64,000 nucleotides of DNA from Alphaproteobacteria bacterium (GTDB lineage: Bacteria; Pseudomonadota; Alphaproteobacteria; SHNJ01). Where the stretch lies: NCBI GenBank assembly GCA_004295055.1, contig SHNJ01000007.1, positions 1 to 64,000 on the forward strand. Direction: 5' to 3'. The position numbers were made by a program, and so were the translations under genes. The stretch's first letter is position 1; the number at the start of each line of letters is the position of its first letter. The notes under the pieces are model-generated. The model ran no database searches and was not told where the DNA came from. It worked only from the letters and a program-made list of their open reading frames with translations. Shown here piece after piece: positions 26,646 to 35,418 of the stretch.

Positions 26646-26702
26646 TTATACGCTTTAAAATGAAAATTGCTTGATTCCTTCGCCAAAGGAAGCGTGTATG
26701 GG

Positions 26703-26722
26703 GCAAGGAGAAACCTTGCATG
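26703..26722 (+). promoter_or_regulatory. Hairpin sequestering the ribosome-binding site of the DUF2924 gene
   Basis: GCAAGG (26703-26708) and CCTTGC (26714-26719) form a perfect six-pair stem with a five-base loop. It encloses the GGAG ribosome-binding site and abuts the ATG at 26720. Translation of DUF2924 and the coupled recombinase could be held back until the stem opens. Confidence 0.5.
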
Positions 26723-27157
26723 TTGGATCACAAAATTGCTGACTTAAAGAAGTGGGATCGCGCTGAGTTAATCGAAGAGTGGGAATTGCTTTGGAAATAT
26801 AAAATTCCTAAATCCATTAGCCGCCAATTATTGATCCGCAGCATCGAATATAAATACCGGGAACAAGAAAATGGATGCTTATCAGAATCCTGCCGCAAGG
26901 AATTGAACCGGCTGGTCAAACTGTATCGGAAAAACCCCGGCAAGAGCCTTCGTAAAAGTTTGCGCATAAAACCCGGAACCAAATTGCTGCGCATTTGGGG
27001 ACAGGAAACTCACGAAGTATTGGTTTTATCGGATGGCTATTTACATAAGGGCAAAACTTATCAAACCCTGTCGCAAATCGCGCGAGAAATTACCGGAACG
27101 CGCTGGTCGGGGCCATTATTCTTCGGGCTGCGCAAGGATAAGGAGAAAGCCGCATGA
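26720..27157 (+). CDS. DUF2924 domain protein, recombinase partner
   Basis: This is a 145-residue basic protein. The C-terminal half carries the DUF2924 signature: GTKLLRIWGQETHEVLVL, a GKTYQTLSQIA block, then ITGTRWSGPLFFGL. The family is found almost always directly before a serine recombinase in alphaproteobacterial mobile elements, as here, where the stop overlaps the recombinase start (ATGA). A role as recombination accessory protein is presumed from this link and is not demonstrated. Confidence 0.85.
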   Translation: MLDHKIADLKKWDRAELIEEWELLWKYKIPKSISRQLLIRSIEYKYREQENGCLSESCRKELNRLVKLYRKNPGKSLRKSLRIKPGTKLLRIWGQETHEVLVLSDGYLHKGKTYQTLSQIAREITGTRWSGPLFFGLRKDKEKAA

Positions 27158-28698
27158 AAAAGACATTGCGATGTGCCATTTACACTCGCAAATCGTCGGA
27201 AGAAGGATTGGAGCAAGAATTCAATTCGCTGCATGCGCAACGCGAAGCTTGTGAGGCTTATATCAAAAGCCAAAAGCATGAAGGCTGGAAGGTTCTACCG
27301 GATCAATATGACGATGGCGGATTTTCGGGTGGAAACATCGAAAGACCGGGCTTAAAGCAACTGCTGGCAGATATCGCGGCCAAGCGGGTAGATGTTGTGG
27401 TCGTTTACAAAGTCGACCGACTAACGCGTTCATTGCACGATTTTGCCAAGATTATCGATGTGTTTGACAAAGCAGGGGCATCTTTCGTCTCGGTAACGCA
27501 GCAATTCAATACAACGACTTCGATGGGGCGTTTGACGCTCAATGTATTGCTATCTTTCGCCCAATTCGAACGCGAAGTGACCGGCGAACGCATTCGCGAT
27601 AAAATCGCCGCATCCAAGGCCAAAGGCATGTGGATGGGCGGTATGCCGCCGTTGGGTTATAAAGCGGTCAATAAGAAACTGGAACCGGAGCCGGAGGAGG
27701 TGAGGGTCATCCAATTTATATTCGAACGGTATGCCCAATCCAGAAGTATCGATGTTGTCCGGCAAGAACTGAATGAAAGCGGCTTTAAAACCCGCAAGCA
27801 GCGGACCGGCAAATGGTGGCATGGCCCAATTAACAGCATTTTGCGGAACAAACTTTATATCGGGATGATTGTACATAAGGATAAGGAGTATCCCGGCGAA
27901 CATAAGGCAATTATTTCCAATGAGTTATGGAATAAAGTTCATAAAGTAATAGAAGGAAATAAGGTCATTCAAATAAATGAGCGAATCAATAGTCCGTCTT
28001 TGTTGGCGAGGATTATTTTAGATAAAAACGGCCACCCACTGACGCCCGCTACGTCACAAAAAGGAGCGGGTTTACGTTATCGCTATTATATAACCGGGCT
28101 AGCTTATATTGATAAGAAAAAAGGTCAGAAGGCGATTAGGGTTCCAGCGGCAGAAGCCGAAGAACTGGTCTGGCGTGAAATTGGCAGATTGTTGGATGAC
28201 ACAGAGCGATTAAAAGAACTGTTGGGAGTTAAAAAGATTGTTTCCGGCGCGATAGAGAGCTTAGTCCGTCAGTATTCAGGGGTGCCTGCCGGACAGCGTT
28301 ATGAATTTATTCGCCAAGTTATCAGCAAAATATATGTTTCCAAGGAAGATGTACGGTTTGAAGTCAACAATCAAGGATTGAGCAAGTTGCTCAATGTAGC
28401 GATAGAGCCTAATAGCCCTCCAGCTAGTTTCGCCATCAAATACCGCTTAACTCGCCGCCGTAACAATATCCGCATCATTTCGGAAAATGACAATTACCGC
28501 CTAGACCCTACCGACGCCGAAATCATGAAAAGAACCATCGTCAAAGCCTTCGCTTGGCAGCAGATGATGTTCGAGGAGGGGAAATCTGTGGATGAGATCG
28601 GGAAAGAGTTTGGGGTATCGGGAAGATATGTAGGGAAGATGATTGAGATGTCTTTTTCAGACTCAAAAACAATAACCAATATTATATCAGCTAATTAA
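27154..28698 (+). CDS. Large serine recombinase
   Basis: This is a 514-residue protein. The N-terminal resolvase domain has the catalytic Ser in YTRKSSEEG, then DQYDDGGFSG and KVDRLTRS, and a long helix through residue 140. A recombinase domain follows (about 165-260, with RNKLYIGMI). The family's zinc ribbon with Cys pairs is missing, which is normal for the DUF2924-linked branch. A C-terminal helix-turn-helix is suggested by SVDEIGKEFGVSGRYVGKMI. It should integrate or excise the element. Its stop overlaps that of the cytosine methyltransferase gene tail to tail by four bases. No attachment site was recognised. Confidence 0.9.
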   Translation: MKKTLRCAIYTRKSSEEGLEQEFNSLHAQREACEAYIKSQKHEGWKVLPDQYDDGGFSGGNIERPGLKQLLADIAAKRVDVVVVYKVDRLTRSLHDFAKIIDVFDKAGASFVSVTQQFNTTTSMGRLTLNVLLSFAQFEREVTGERIRDKIAASKAKGMWMGGMPPLGYKAVNKKLEPEPEEVRVIQFIFERYAQSRSIDVVRQELNESGFKTRKQRTGKWWHGPINSILRNKLYIGMIVHKDKEYPGEHKAIISNELWNKVHKVIEGNKVIQINERINSPSLLARIILDKNGHPLTPATSQKGAGLRYRYYITGLAYIDKKKGQKAIRVPAAEAEELVWREIGRLLDDTERLKELLGVKKIVSGAIESLVRQYSGVPAGQRYEFIRQVISKIYVSKEDVRFEVNNQGLSKLLNVAIEPNSPPASFAIKYRLTRRRNNIRIISENDNYRLDPTDAEIMKRTIVKAFAWQQMMFEEGKSVDEIGKEFGVSGRYVGKMIEMSFSDSKTITNIISAN

Positions 28699-29663
28699 GA
28701 AGCTTTTTTAAATTTCAGTTTGGAAACTTTCCCTGCTGAACTTAGAGCTTCTTCGATTGCTACAGCTACTCCTTCAGCTACGGGCGGTGGGAAAGCATTT
28801 CCAACTTGCCGGTAGGCAGAAGTCTTTTTACCAGAAAATTGCCAATCATCAGGAAAGCCTTGTATTCGTGCAGCCATACGAACAGTTAGCCTAGGCATTC
28901 CTACAAAATTTCGCTCGGGCGCTTCTTCCGCAATGGTATGACCGTTTACCCCTAAGGATGCCCATGCTTTCTTCGCGCGGGTTGGACCAAGATCTGGTCC
29001 GCCATGTTTTTTAGAGCCGCCAACAAGAGTAGGCGCAATATCACTAGCGCGCTCTTGCCAAGTTTTTACTCCACGCCATTTATTTTTAGCCATTAAGTCA
29101 TACAGAGCTTCGCCTACAGTAGGTGGCTTAATGATCTTCTCTGGCCATTTAAAGCTATCAGCATAACCTTTCTTGATGCCGACCATAATTACTCGGGGGC
29201 GTAACTGGGGTACTCCAAAATCGGAAGCATTTAAAAGCCGCCAGTCAACTTCATATCCAAGTTTCTTAATCTGTTTAGTGATATAGTTGCGGTAATCATC
29301 AAAAATCGAATCCATCAAGCCGCGCACATTTTCGAACATTACTGCAGCAGGCCTAGTTTCATCGACAACTCTAATTGCCGCAGGGAACAGATTGCGTTCA
29401 TCTTCTTGGCCTAGTTGTTTACCTGCTTTAGAAAAAGGAGGGCAAGGAACTCCACCAGCAACTAGATCTACACCTTTAAATTTACGGGCATCAAAATGAT
29501 TGAGATCGTACTCCAAAACATTCCAGTTTGGGCGGTTAAGCCTAAGCGTATTGCAACAATGACTGTCTATCTCGACAAGGCCTGCATGCTCAAAACCAGC
29601 ATTTTCTAATCCTAAGGCTTGTCCACCAGCGCCAGCACAAAGTTCAAGAGAGGTTAGGGTCAT
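28695..29663 (-). CDS. DNA (cytosine-5) methyltransferase
   Basis: This is a 322-residue protein with the full C5 set: motif I LCAGAGGQALGLENAG, the catalytic Cys in GGVPCPPFS, ENVRG, a central target-recognition region, and final motifs near MAARIQGFP and QVGNAFPPPVAE. It lies on the same strand just after the NaeI-like endonuclease gene, with Vsr across the divergent gap. The expected role is protection of the host sequence; NaeI recognises GCCGGC, but specificity cannot be read from this protein. Distance to the endonuclease gene is 70 bases. Confidence 0.9.
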   Translation of the reverse strand: MTLTSLELCAGAGGQALGLENAGFEHAGLVEIDSHCCNTLRLNRPNWNVLEYDLNHFDARKFKGVDLVAGGVPCPPFSKAGKQLGQEDERNLFPAAIRVVDETRPAAVMFENVRGLMDSIFDDYRNYITKQIKKLGYEVDWRLLNASDFGVPQLRPRVIMVGIKKGYADSFKWPEKIIKPPTVGEALYDLMAKNKWRGVKTWQERASDIAPTLVGGSKKHGGPDLGPTRAKKAWASLGVNGHTIAEEAPERNFVGMPRLTVRMAARIQGFPDDWQFSGKKTSAYRQVGNAFPPPVAEGVAVAIEEALSSAGKVSKLKFKKAS

Positions 29664-29733
29664 AAACTAGAAATCCAGGTAAGAACAAAACAAGTACAAT
29701 TTAGCAGGTTTTTTAGGAAACGCCAGTGGATAA

Positions 29734-30582
29734 CTATAAATGGCCAGCGTTTTTTAAAATTTGTATGGCTTCTGGAGTGTTAGGCTCTACCGCAATAAAT
29801 TCTTCTTTTGAACAAGTTTTTAAGCCTAATTGTTCGATAATTTCACTATCAAAGGTGCCAGATAGTAAAGCTATACCATTTTCTTTGAAAAAATCTCTCG
29901 CTCCACCACCTTTACGAATGCGTCTCATAAAGTCTTTCTGACGGCCTACACCCTCAATAATCTGTCTAGAAATTGGGATGTGGGGAAAATTTTTAAATAA
30001 AGTTACTAATCGCTTGTTTCCTGAACTGGCGGACATAATTGCTTTTGCGGTTTCTTCTTCTACATCTTCCCAAAAATTTCTTGGATAAGGATAATCTTTC
30101 ATAATCCAATAAATCTGCTTTTGTCCTTCTGCAGAAATCCGCTTTTTCTTATCTTGGTTCTGACCTTTACTTAAATATTCAGTTCTTGTAACTATTAATC
30201 CTAAGTCACATTTAGATTTTTCTTCACTAGAACGCACTAAAATACATATTTTCCCAAATGCCTCTTGGGGAATCATCCAATCTCTTTTTATAGTATTTTT
30301 AATATCAACTTCGAGGCCATTGATTTGTAAATCAAGAACCACTCCTTTGGGGATGTCTAAGAAATCCCGCAAGAGAATTTCTATCTTTGTGCCTATGTAG
30401 GCTTTCTCTGTTTTTTCTAATTCTTTTAATTTTAAGCGCTGGGTGCGAGGTGTATCTATAACTTCATCAATAGAACGGCGTATCAATTTCGGAACTTCAG
30501 CATAAAAAGCTTCTTTACCTTTTGCCAAGTCAAAAAGTGTTTGTTCTAAGGCTAAAAGTGTTTTTTTATCTTCGGATTCCAT
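29734..30582 (-). CDS. NaeI-like type II restriction endonuclease
   Basis: This is a 282-residue protein. The catalytic core resembles NaeI-family enzymes: GTKIEILLRDF, then a VDIKNT motif giving E...D-x-K, followed by WMIPQEAFGKICILV, a pattern I associate with NaeI relatives. The protein is shorter than NaeI and its C-terminal part may lack the full DNA-binding domain of that enzyme. It is paired with a C5 methyltransferase and Vsr, so a complete restriction-modification unit is present. Assignment to NaeI specifically rests on motif recall. Confidence 0.7.
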   Translation of the reverse strand: MESEDKKTLLALEQTLFDLAKGKEAFYAEVPKLIRRSIDEVIDTPRTQRLKLKELEKTEKAYIGTKIEILLRDFLDIPKGVVLDLQINGLEVDIKNTIKRDWMIPQEAFGKICILVRSSEEKSKCDLGLIVTRTEYLSKGQNQDKKKRISAEGQKQIYWIMKDYPYPRNFWEDVEEETAKAIMSASSGNKRLVTLFKNFPHIPISRQIIEGVGRQKDFMRRIRKGGGARDFFKENGIALLSGTFDSEIIEQLGLKTCSKEEFIAVEPNTPEAIQILKNAGHL

Positions 30583-30675
30583 TTAAATTGCCAGACTGTT
30601 AGTATTCGCATCAGTCTATCAAAGACTTATATTAAGGGAAAGCCGGTTTTATTTAGCATAAAAGGTGGACAGAGC

Positions 30676-31092
30676 TTGGTTGATACAATTTCAAAAGAAA
30701 AGCGCAGTCAAAATATGAGCCGTATCCGGTCAAAGAACATGAAGCCGGAACTGGGTGTGCGTAAGATTTTATGCGAATTAGGGTATCAAAGACGTTATAG
30801 GCTGCATGCCAAGAATCTTCCTGGAAAGCCAGATATCGTATTTCCAAAATATAAAAAGGCGATTCTAGTTCATGGATGCTTTTGGCATATGCATTCAGAT
30901 AAAAATTGCAAAATTGCTAGAATGCCGAAATCTAAGAAAGATTATTGGAATAATAAGCTTCTGAAGAATGTTAAGAGGGATAAGAAAAATACAAGAGCAA
31001 TTAAAAAAATAGGATGGGAAGTGCTAGTTATTTGGGAGTGTGAGCCGCATGCGAGAAATAAAATTCAAAGTTTTTTAAATAAAAATTCTTAA
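30676..31092 (+). CDS. vsr: Very short patch repair endonuclease (Vsr)
   Basis: This is a 138-residue protein, the usual length for Vsr. Motifs are KRSQNMSRIRSKNMKPE, then LPGKPDIVFPKYK with the catalytic Asp, HGCFWHMH with metal or catalytic His, and a final GWEVLVIWECE. Vsr nicks T:G mismatches that arise when 5-methylcytosine deaminates, and usually accompanies a C5 methyltransferase, as here across the divergent promoter region. The start is a TTG at 30676 with AGGTGG seven bases upstream; no ATG start fits. Confidence 0.9.
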   Translation: MVDTISKEKRSQNMSRIRSKNMKPELGVRKILCELGYQRRYRLHAKNLPGKPDIVFPKYKKAILVHGCFWHMHSDKNCKIARMPKSKKDYWNNKLLKNVKRDKKNTRAIKKIGWEVLVIWECEPHARNKIQSFLNKNS

Positions 31093-31116
31093 GTAATTTT
31101 AGTGATCTATTATTGA

Positions 31117-32937
31117 TTACGGCTTAGATCTAGGCAAAAGAACACAAGGATCACCTTTGGGGGTGAGTATAGTGACATTGCGTTTGCCCCTAGTAATGCT
31201 GACACGCATGTTTTGTCTGGCTTGATTGTTGATCTCGCTTGTCATATTGCTGCGAACGATGCGGTCGATATTTGCGACCATAGTCCTACCTTTAAACCGT
31301 GGCCATCCCTCAAAAATGATTATTTCATCGAACTGTTTCCCTTTTGCTTTATGCATATTCATGACCACGACACCTGTTTCTGGTTTAGCTTTGGTAGAAA
31401 AATGCTCCTGCAAATATGCTTGTCGTGTAATAGAAAGTGCATTCAGGTATTTTTTATTATCACGCCAGTCTTGAGAAAGTGCTTGCCGAAGTTGTGTTCC
31501 GCGATCTAGGATACGGATATTTTTAACTTCCTCCGCAACTTCATTCAACCGTTTGCACTTTCCCTCTTCAAGGATATCCCGTATGGCTTGCCAATCCTGG
31601 TCGGGGTCGCCTGTAAGCACAAGCATACGCGTTTGTTCATAGACAGCCAGAATATTAACAATAATGCTATTGCTGCGAATGACTCTTCCTGCGGCTTGGC
31701 ACGCAAGAAAATCATCATTTGCTTTCCGAATGCCCGCTGCTTCTTTTAGTGCGACCTGGGTCGGTTCATCCCCACCTTTGCCTCGGAAATAATGACATAG
31801 TAAGTTAATAAATCCTTCAAAATGTGTGCCGTTTATATCCGGCTGCAATAGGAAAGCGATTATTTCTGCCCCCAAGATAGCGGCTTCCATATCTATAGCG
31901 GCATAATGCGGAATTTCAGTCATTCCTGCTGGTGGTTGGCGTAAGGCATCGGACACTAGGCGTGTCATTTTCTTGGTTGGGACAAGAATGGCCAAGGACC
32001 AGTCTTTGCCCAGTTCTTTTTTAAGGCGTTCGCGCACCGCATATGTTGTTGTAACTAGCTTCGTCATAGCGCGGCCAGGATATGGATCAAATAAATCGAA
32101 GCTAATTCCTTTATATTCACTCTGACGAAACTTTCCTGTTAGGATGTCATTGCCGAAGATGGTGATTTCGGTTCCTCCACTACGGTGATTATCCGTACTG
32201 AGATCAAATTCGGCTGGAGAGAGCTCTTGACGAAAATGGTCGAGACGTTCTGGGTCTGCACCGATCCAGTCATATATGCGCTGTTCGGGATCAGCGAGGG
32301 CGATCAGGCGGCATGTTGTCCCTAAAGCTTTCACCGCATGCCATTGTTCAGCGTTTGTATCCTGAAATTCATCGAGAATGATCACAGGATACATAGCTGC
32401 CATAAGTTGGCGGATACGTTCGCTACCATCAAGAATTTTGCCAACGTATGATGCGAAAAGATTAAAGCATACCCGTCCGTCTATTGTTGCAAGGCGGAAG
32501 CGTTCTGTATCTTCAGCAGCTGATTTAGCAGCTTTCTGTATGTCTGTCTGGTTTTTAGTTGAAAATCCAGATCGGATTTCTGAAAGGGCAATAGCTTCGT
32601 TGGGCGGAGTGATGATGCTGAGATAGCGGGGCAATCCTATCAAATATCCATGCGATTTAAGAACACGCCAAAAAAATGAATGATAGGTTTCAACACTAAT
32701 TCGACGTTTTTGTGCGGCAGGAATCTTTTGTTCATATTCGATAGCCTCCACGACCCGCGAAACAGTCGCTCGTGCAAAGCTCAAGAACAGGATTTTTTGA
32801 CCCGGCCGAAGATGATGTGCAGCAATTTGTGCGGCTTTAAGAATGGAAATAGTAGTCTTTCCTGAACCTGGCCCCCCTGTCACAAGCAGATGGCCATCAG
32901 CCTTCATTATTTCGGCTTGTTTCTTGCTAAGCTGCAT
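31117..32937 (-). CDS. UvrD-like helicase, GajB-type (Gabija-like defence)
   Basis: This is a 606-residue superfamily 1 helicase. Walker A is GGPGSGKTT near residue 20, motif II is ILDEFQDTNAEQW, motif V is MNMHKAKGKQFDE and motif VI is RVSITRGK. I chose the ATG at 32937, nine bases after GGAG; an in-frame ATG 24 bases upstream has a weaker site. Either start overlaps the end of the OLD-nuclease gene, so the two are coupled. An OLD-family nuclease followed by such a helicase is the Gabija arrangement, in which the complex senses nucleotide depletion and nicks phage DNA. It is longer than the reference GajB, so it may be a divergent branch. Confidence 0.8.
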   Translation of the reverse strand: MQLSKKQAEIMKADGHLLVTGGPGSGKTTISILKAAQIAAHHLRPGQKILFLSFARATVSRVVEAIEYEQKIPAAQKRRISVETYHSFFWRVLKSHGYLIGLPRYLSIITPPNEAIALSEIRSGFSTKNQTDIQKAAKSAAEDTERFRLATIDGRVCFNLFASYVGKILDGSERIRQLMAAMYPVIILDEFQDTNAEQWHAVKALGTTCRLIALADPEQRIYDWIGADPERLDHFRQELSPAEFDLSTDNHRSGGTEITIFGNDILTGKFRQSEYKGISFDLFDPYPGRAMTKLVTTTYAVRERLKKELGKDWSLAILVPTKKMTRLVSDALRQPPAGMTEIPHYAAIDMEAAILGAEIIAFLLQPDINGTHFEGFINLLCHYFRGKGGDEPTQVALKEAAGIRKANDDFLACQAAGRVIRSNSIIVNILAVYEQTRMLVLTGDPDQDWQAIRDILEEGKCKRLNEVAEEVKNIRILDRGTQLRQALSQDWRDNKKYLNALSITRQAYLQEHFSTKAKPETGVVVMNMHKAKGKQFDEIIIFEGWPRFKGRTMVANIDRIVRSNMTSEINNQARQNMRVSITRGKRNVTILTPKGDPCVLLPRSKP

Positions 32938-34789
32938 CTGCGCTGACTCCAGAGTCAGCATTGGTATTTGCCGCTGCAGGGGGGGCTGTGACAGGTGCTG
33001 AAGTGCAAGCGTTCTTCAGCTTTATGCATGCTTCCCGAAGCCATTGAGGAATTTCAGCTTCGGTGCATTGGGCTAAGAAATCAGCAATGCCCCAATTACC
33101 TTTTGTCCATAAGAAATATTCGCTTAGCGCGGCTGCTGCTTGTTGAGCAGGGTTGGGATATTTTGTCTTTAGATGTTGGGGCCAGTCAATTAAATTTACA
33201 AATCGTTTCATAGCTGATTCAGTTGTGCCTTTCAGAACTAAATCCTCGAATCCTGTTTGAGCATGCATTAAGAGCAAATCGACTTGTGCTTCAATGAGAG
33301 CTTTGTTGGCATCATCTTGTTTATCGCACAGGGCAAAGGTGTGTTTACCTAATTCCTGGTAGAGCTTAGCTATACCAGGAATATTGGTGTCATTCCCTGC
33401 ATCAATAGTACAGATGCCTAGAGCTTCAAGAGATGAATAACTGTTGGGTTGAAGTTCGGCAAGGCGTCGGGCAGCAACGGGAAATCCAGATGATTCCGTC
33501 GCTCCTTCGACTATGAGAACGCGTCGGGCAAGTAATCCTTCGCAAAAGCGGGTACGGAATTCCTGACGGTAGCGTTTGAGCTTTACGCAGTCCGGAAGGT
33601 TGATAGAATTCTGGCTAAGCGTTCCAGCTAAGTCGCGCTTTAAAACAATAGTTTCCTCGATAGAAAATTCTTCTAGAACGTATGGTGAGTGCGATGTGAA
33701 AAGTGTTTGCGACGCTAGATTTCGGACTTCGTGGACAATGCGTTTTTGAGCATAGGGAGGAATGGCCGTTTCTGGCTCTTCCATCGCAAAAATCACATTT
33801 TGTTTTCCTTCAGCGATTAGCGAGAGCATCGCCAACACCAGCATATTTATGGTGCCGGTACCTTGACGATAGAAAGGGGCGGAATGATTATCGTTACCTG
33901 TAGCAATGAATGCCGTAATTATTTTCCTGAGATTTTCACGCGTTAGATTGGATACCTTAAGGTGGGGTTCTATACCCCATTCTTTTGGTACATATTTTTT
34001 TAAGGCCGCATTGATGCTTTCGAGAATGGGAGAAATGCCCAAGGTTGGATCACTAGCAACTGAAATCTCCGATAATCTGCCAATGGTATCTTCCCACATC
34101 TGAGGTCTGACTTCTTTCAAGCGCAGGATGATATCAAGGAGGCTGCCTCGTTCTAAACTTAAGGCGCGGGAGCCAGTACGTAGAGAGCGCAGATATAGGA
34201 AGCCGCATAGTTGCTTATCTTTTTTTGAAAATTGTTCTGGCCGATCATCTTCGGTGATGCTGCGTGTAAAATAAGTCTTTCCCTCAAAGTCATCTTCTTC
34301 TGGATCATACCAACCGTAAAAGGTCAAGCGAATTGCCTCTGTGATATTGGATAGATCAACACCGGCGGGATTGGCTTCAGTGTAAAGCTTGGCAGCAGCC
34401 GTATCCCAAAATTCGATATAGTTTCCAAATCTTGCTTTTTGTTCTTCAGTTAAATTGGCTACTGTTACTTCAATCTCAATTTTTGGCGGTTCGGTGACAA
34501 CGCTGTTACTTTGCGGTGCGGACGCATCCGCATCTTGCCTGCTTTCCGCAATAGGCGTAGTTGCGGCTGGTGCAGAAGGGTTTGTAGTGTATTCTCCCTT
34601 GAAAAAATCATGCTCGTCGATAGGGGGTTGCCGATTCAAGCGGTCTGGACCTAAGACGAGGTCAAGAGCCTCCAGAATTGTAGTTTTCCCCACGTTGTTA
34701 TCGCTAATTAAAACGCCGTGCTTAGGCAAAATAATATCTGCTGATTTAATACCGCGAAAATTTTTTATTGTAAGTTTGGAAACCTGCAT
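32927..34789 (-). CDS. OLD-family ATPase/TOPRIM nuclease, GajA-type (Gabija-like defence)
   Basis: This is a 620-residue protein. The N-terminal ABC-like ATPase opens with LTIKNFRGI and the Walker A ISDNNVGKTTILEAL. The signature and Walker B region is FAMEEPETAIPP, followed by LFTSHSPYVLEE. The C-terminal TOPRIM nuclease has LIVEGATES, then TIDAGND and FALCDKQDD. Two Ala/Pro/Ser-rich stretches interrupt the plan, at about residues 70-110 and at the very end; such low-complexity segments are unusual. Coupling to a UvrD-like helicase places the pair in the Gabija type (OLD class 2). Other OLD systems such as PARIS lack the helicase. Confidence 0.8.
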   Translation of the reverse strand: MQVSKLTIKNFRGIKSADIILPKHGVLISDNNVGKTTILEALDLVLGPDRLNRQPPIDEHDFFKGEYTTNPSAPAATTPIAESRQDADASAPQSNSVVTEPPKIEIEVTVANLTEEQKARFGNYIEFWDTAAAKLYTEANPAGVDLSNITEAIRLTFYGWYDPEEDDFEGKTYFTRSITEDDRPEQFSKKDKQLCGFLYLRSLRTGSRALSLERGSLLDIILRLKEVRPQMWEDTIGRLSEISVASDPTLGISPILESINAALKKYVPKEWGIEPHLKVSNLTRENLRKIITAFIATGNDNHSAPFYRQGTGTINMLVLAMLSLIAEGKQNVIFAMEEPETAIPPYAQKRIVHEVRNLASQTLFTSHSPYVLEEFSIEETIVLKRDLAGTLSQNSINLPDCVKLKRYRQEFRTRFCEGLLARRVLIVEGATESSGFPVAARRLAELQPNSYSSLEALGICTIDAGNDTNIPGIAKLYQELGKHTFALCDKQDDANKALIEAQVDLLLMHAQTGFEDLVLKGTTESAMKRFVNLIDWPQHLKTKYPNPAQQAAAALSEYFLWTKGNWGIADFLAQCTEAEIPQWLREACIKLKNACTSAPVTAPPAAANTNADSGVSADAA

Positions 34790-34873
34790 GTGGACCTTGC
34801 GTGCCAGTCATAAAAACCTTAGAATTCTATTAGTATAGCATAGGGAATTTGGTGCTCAAACCATTTTGCCTAG

Positions 34874-35300
34874 GCAAGGAGTCCCCCACCAAACCCACTT
34901 CGCCTTTGCGCATTTTTCTCCGGCTATCATAGCAAAAGGCGAACTCGCGGGAAATGGCGGGAGAAAACGGGCTATAATTTTTTAAAAACCGGAGAGAACG
35001 CGCGGCTGTGTGGTCAGCAGAGAATGGAATAGGGCGGCAAGCGTTTGAAATGTCGTGCTGATTTTCAAGGATACGCGAACCCGCCAACTGTCGGCAAACT
35101 AGATGGCGGTGGGTCGGATCGCGTGCGCGGTTTTCTCTCCTGCACGGTTCAAAATACCCTGGTAACAGGGAAAATAACAGAGAATTCTGGGGGTTATGGC
35201 CGGGTAAAAAGGCGAAGGGCGGAGAAAAACCGCGTGTTTGCAGCAGGATGCCCCAGAAGGCTGGAATTCCCTAAAAAATTAACAGGGAATTTTTTTTGGA
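34874..35300. repeat. Dispersed intergenic repeat, copy D
   Basis: This is a full-length direct copy of the repeat also found at 8.4, 12.8 and 16.4 kb. Its first half follows A and B, its middle matches copy C (GCGTGCGCGGTTTTCTCTCC). It therefore looks like a recombinant or an intermediate between the two variants. It ends with the AATTCCCT...ACAGGGAATTTTTT pair. It occupies most of the gap between the Gabija-like genes and the moeB fusion. Confidence 0.8.
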
Positions 35301-35418
35301 ACACATAACTTTGTTGGTAGTTTTATTATACAGATAAGTTGTTATATACTTTAAACCTAATAAGGTATGTACGATCTAAAGTGGTTTTGAAAAGAGACAA
35401 AAGTATAGGATTTTCGCA

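Noticed and set aside
28695-29663. Dcm with EcoRII-type partner because of Vsr
   Set aside because: The endonuclease motifs resemble NaeI rather than EcoRII; the target sequence cannot be decided from the methyltransferase.
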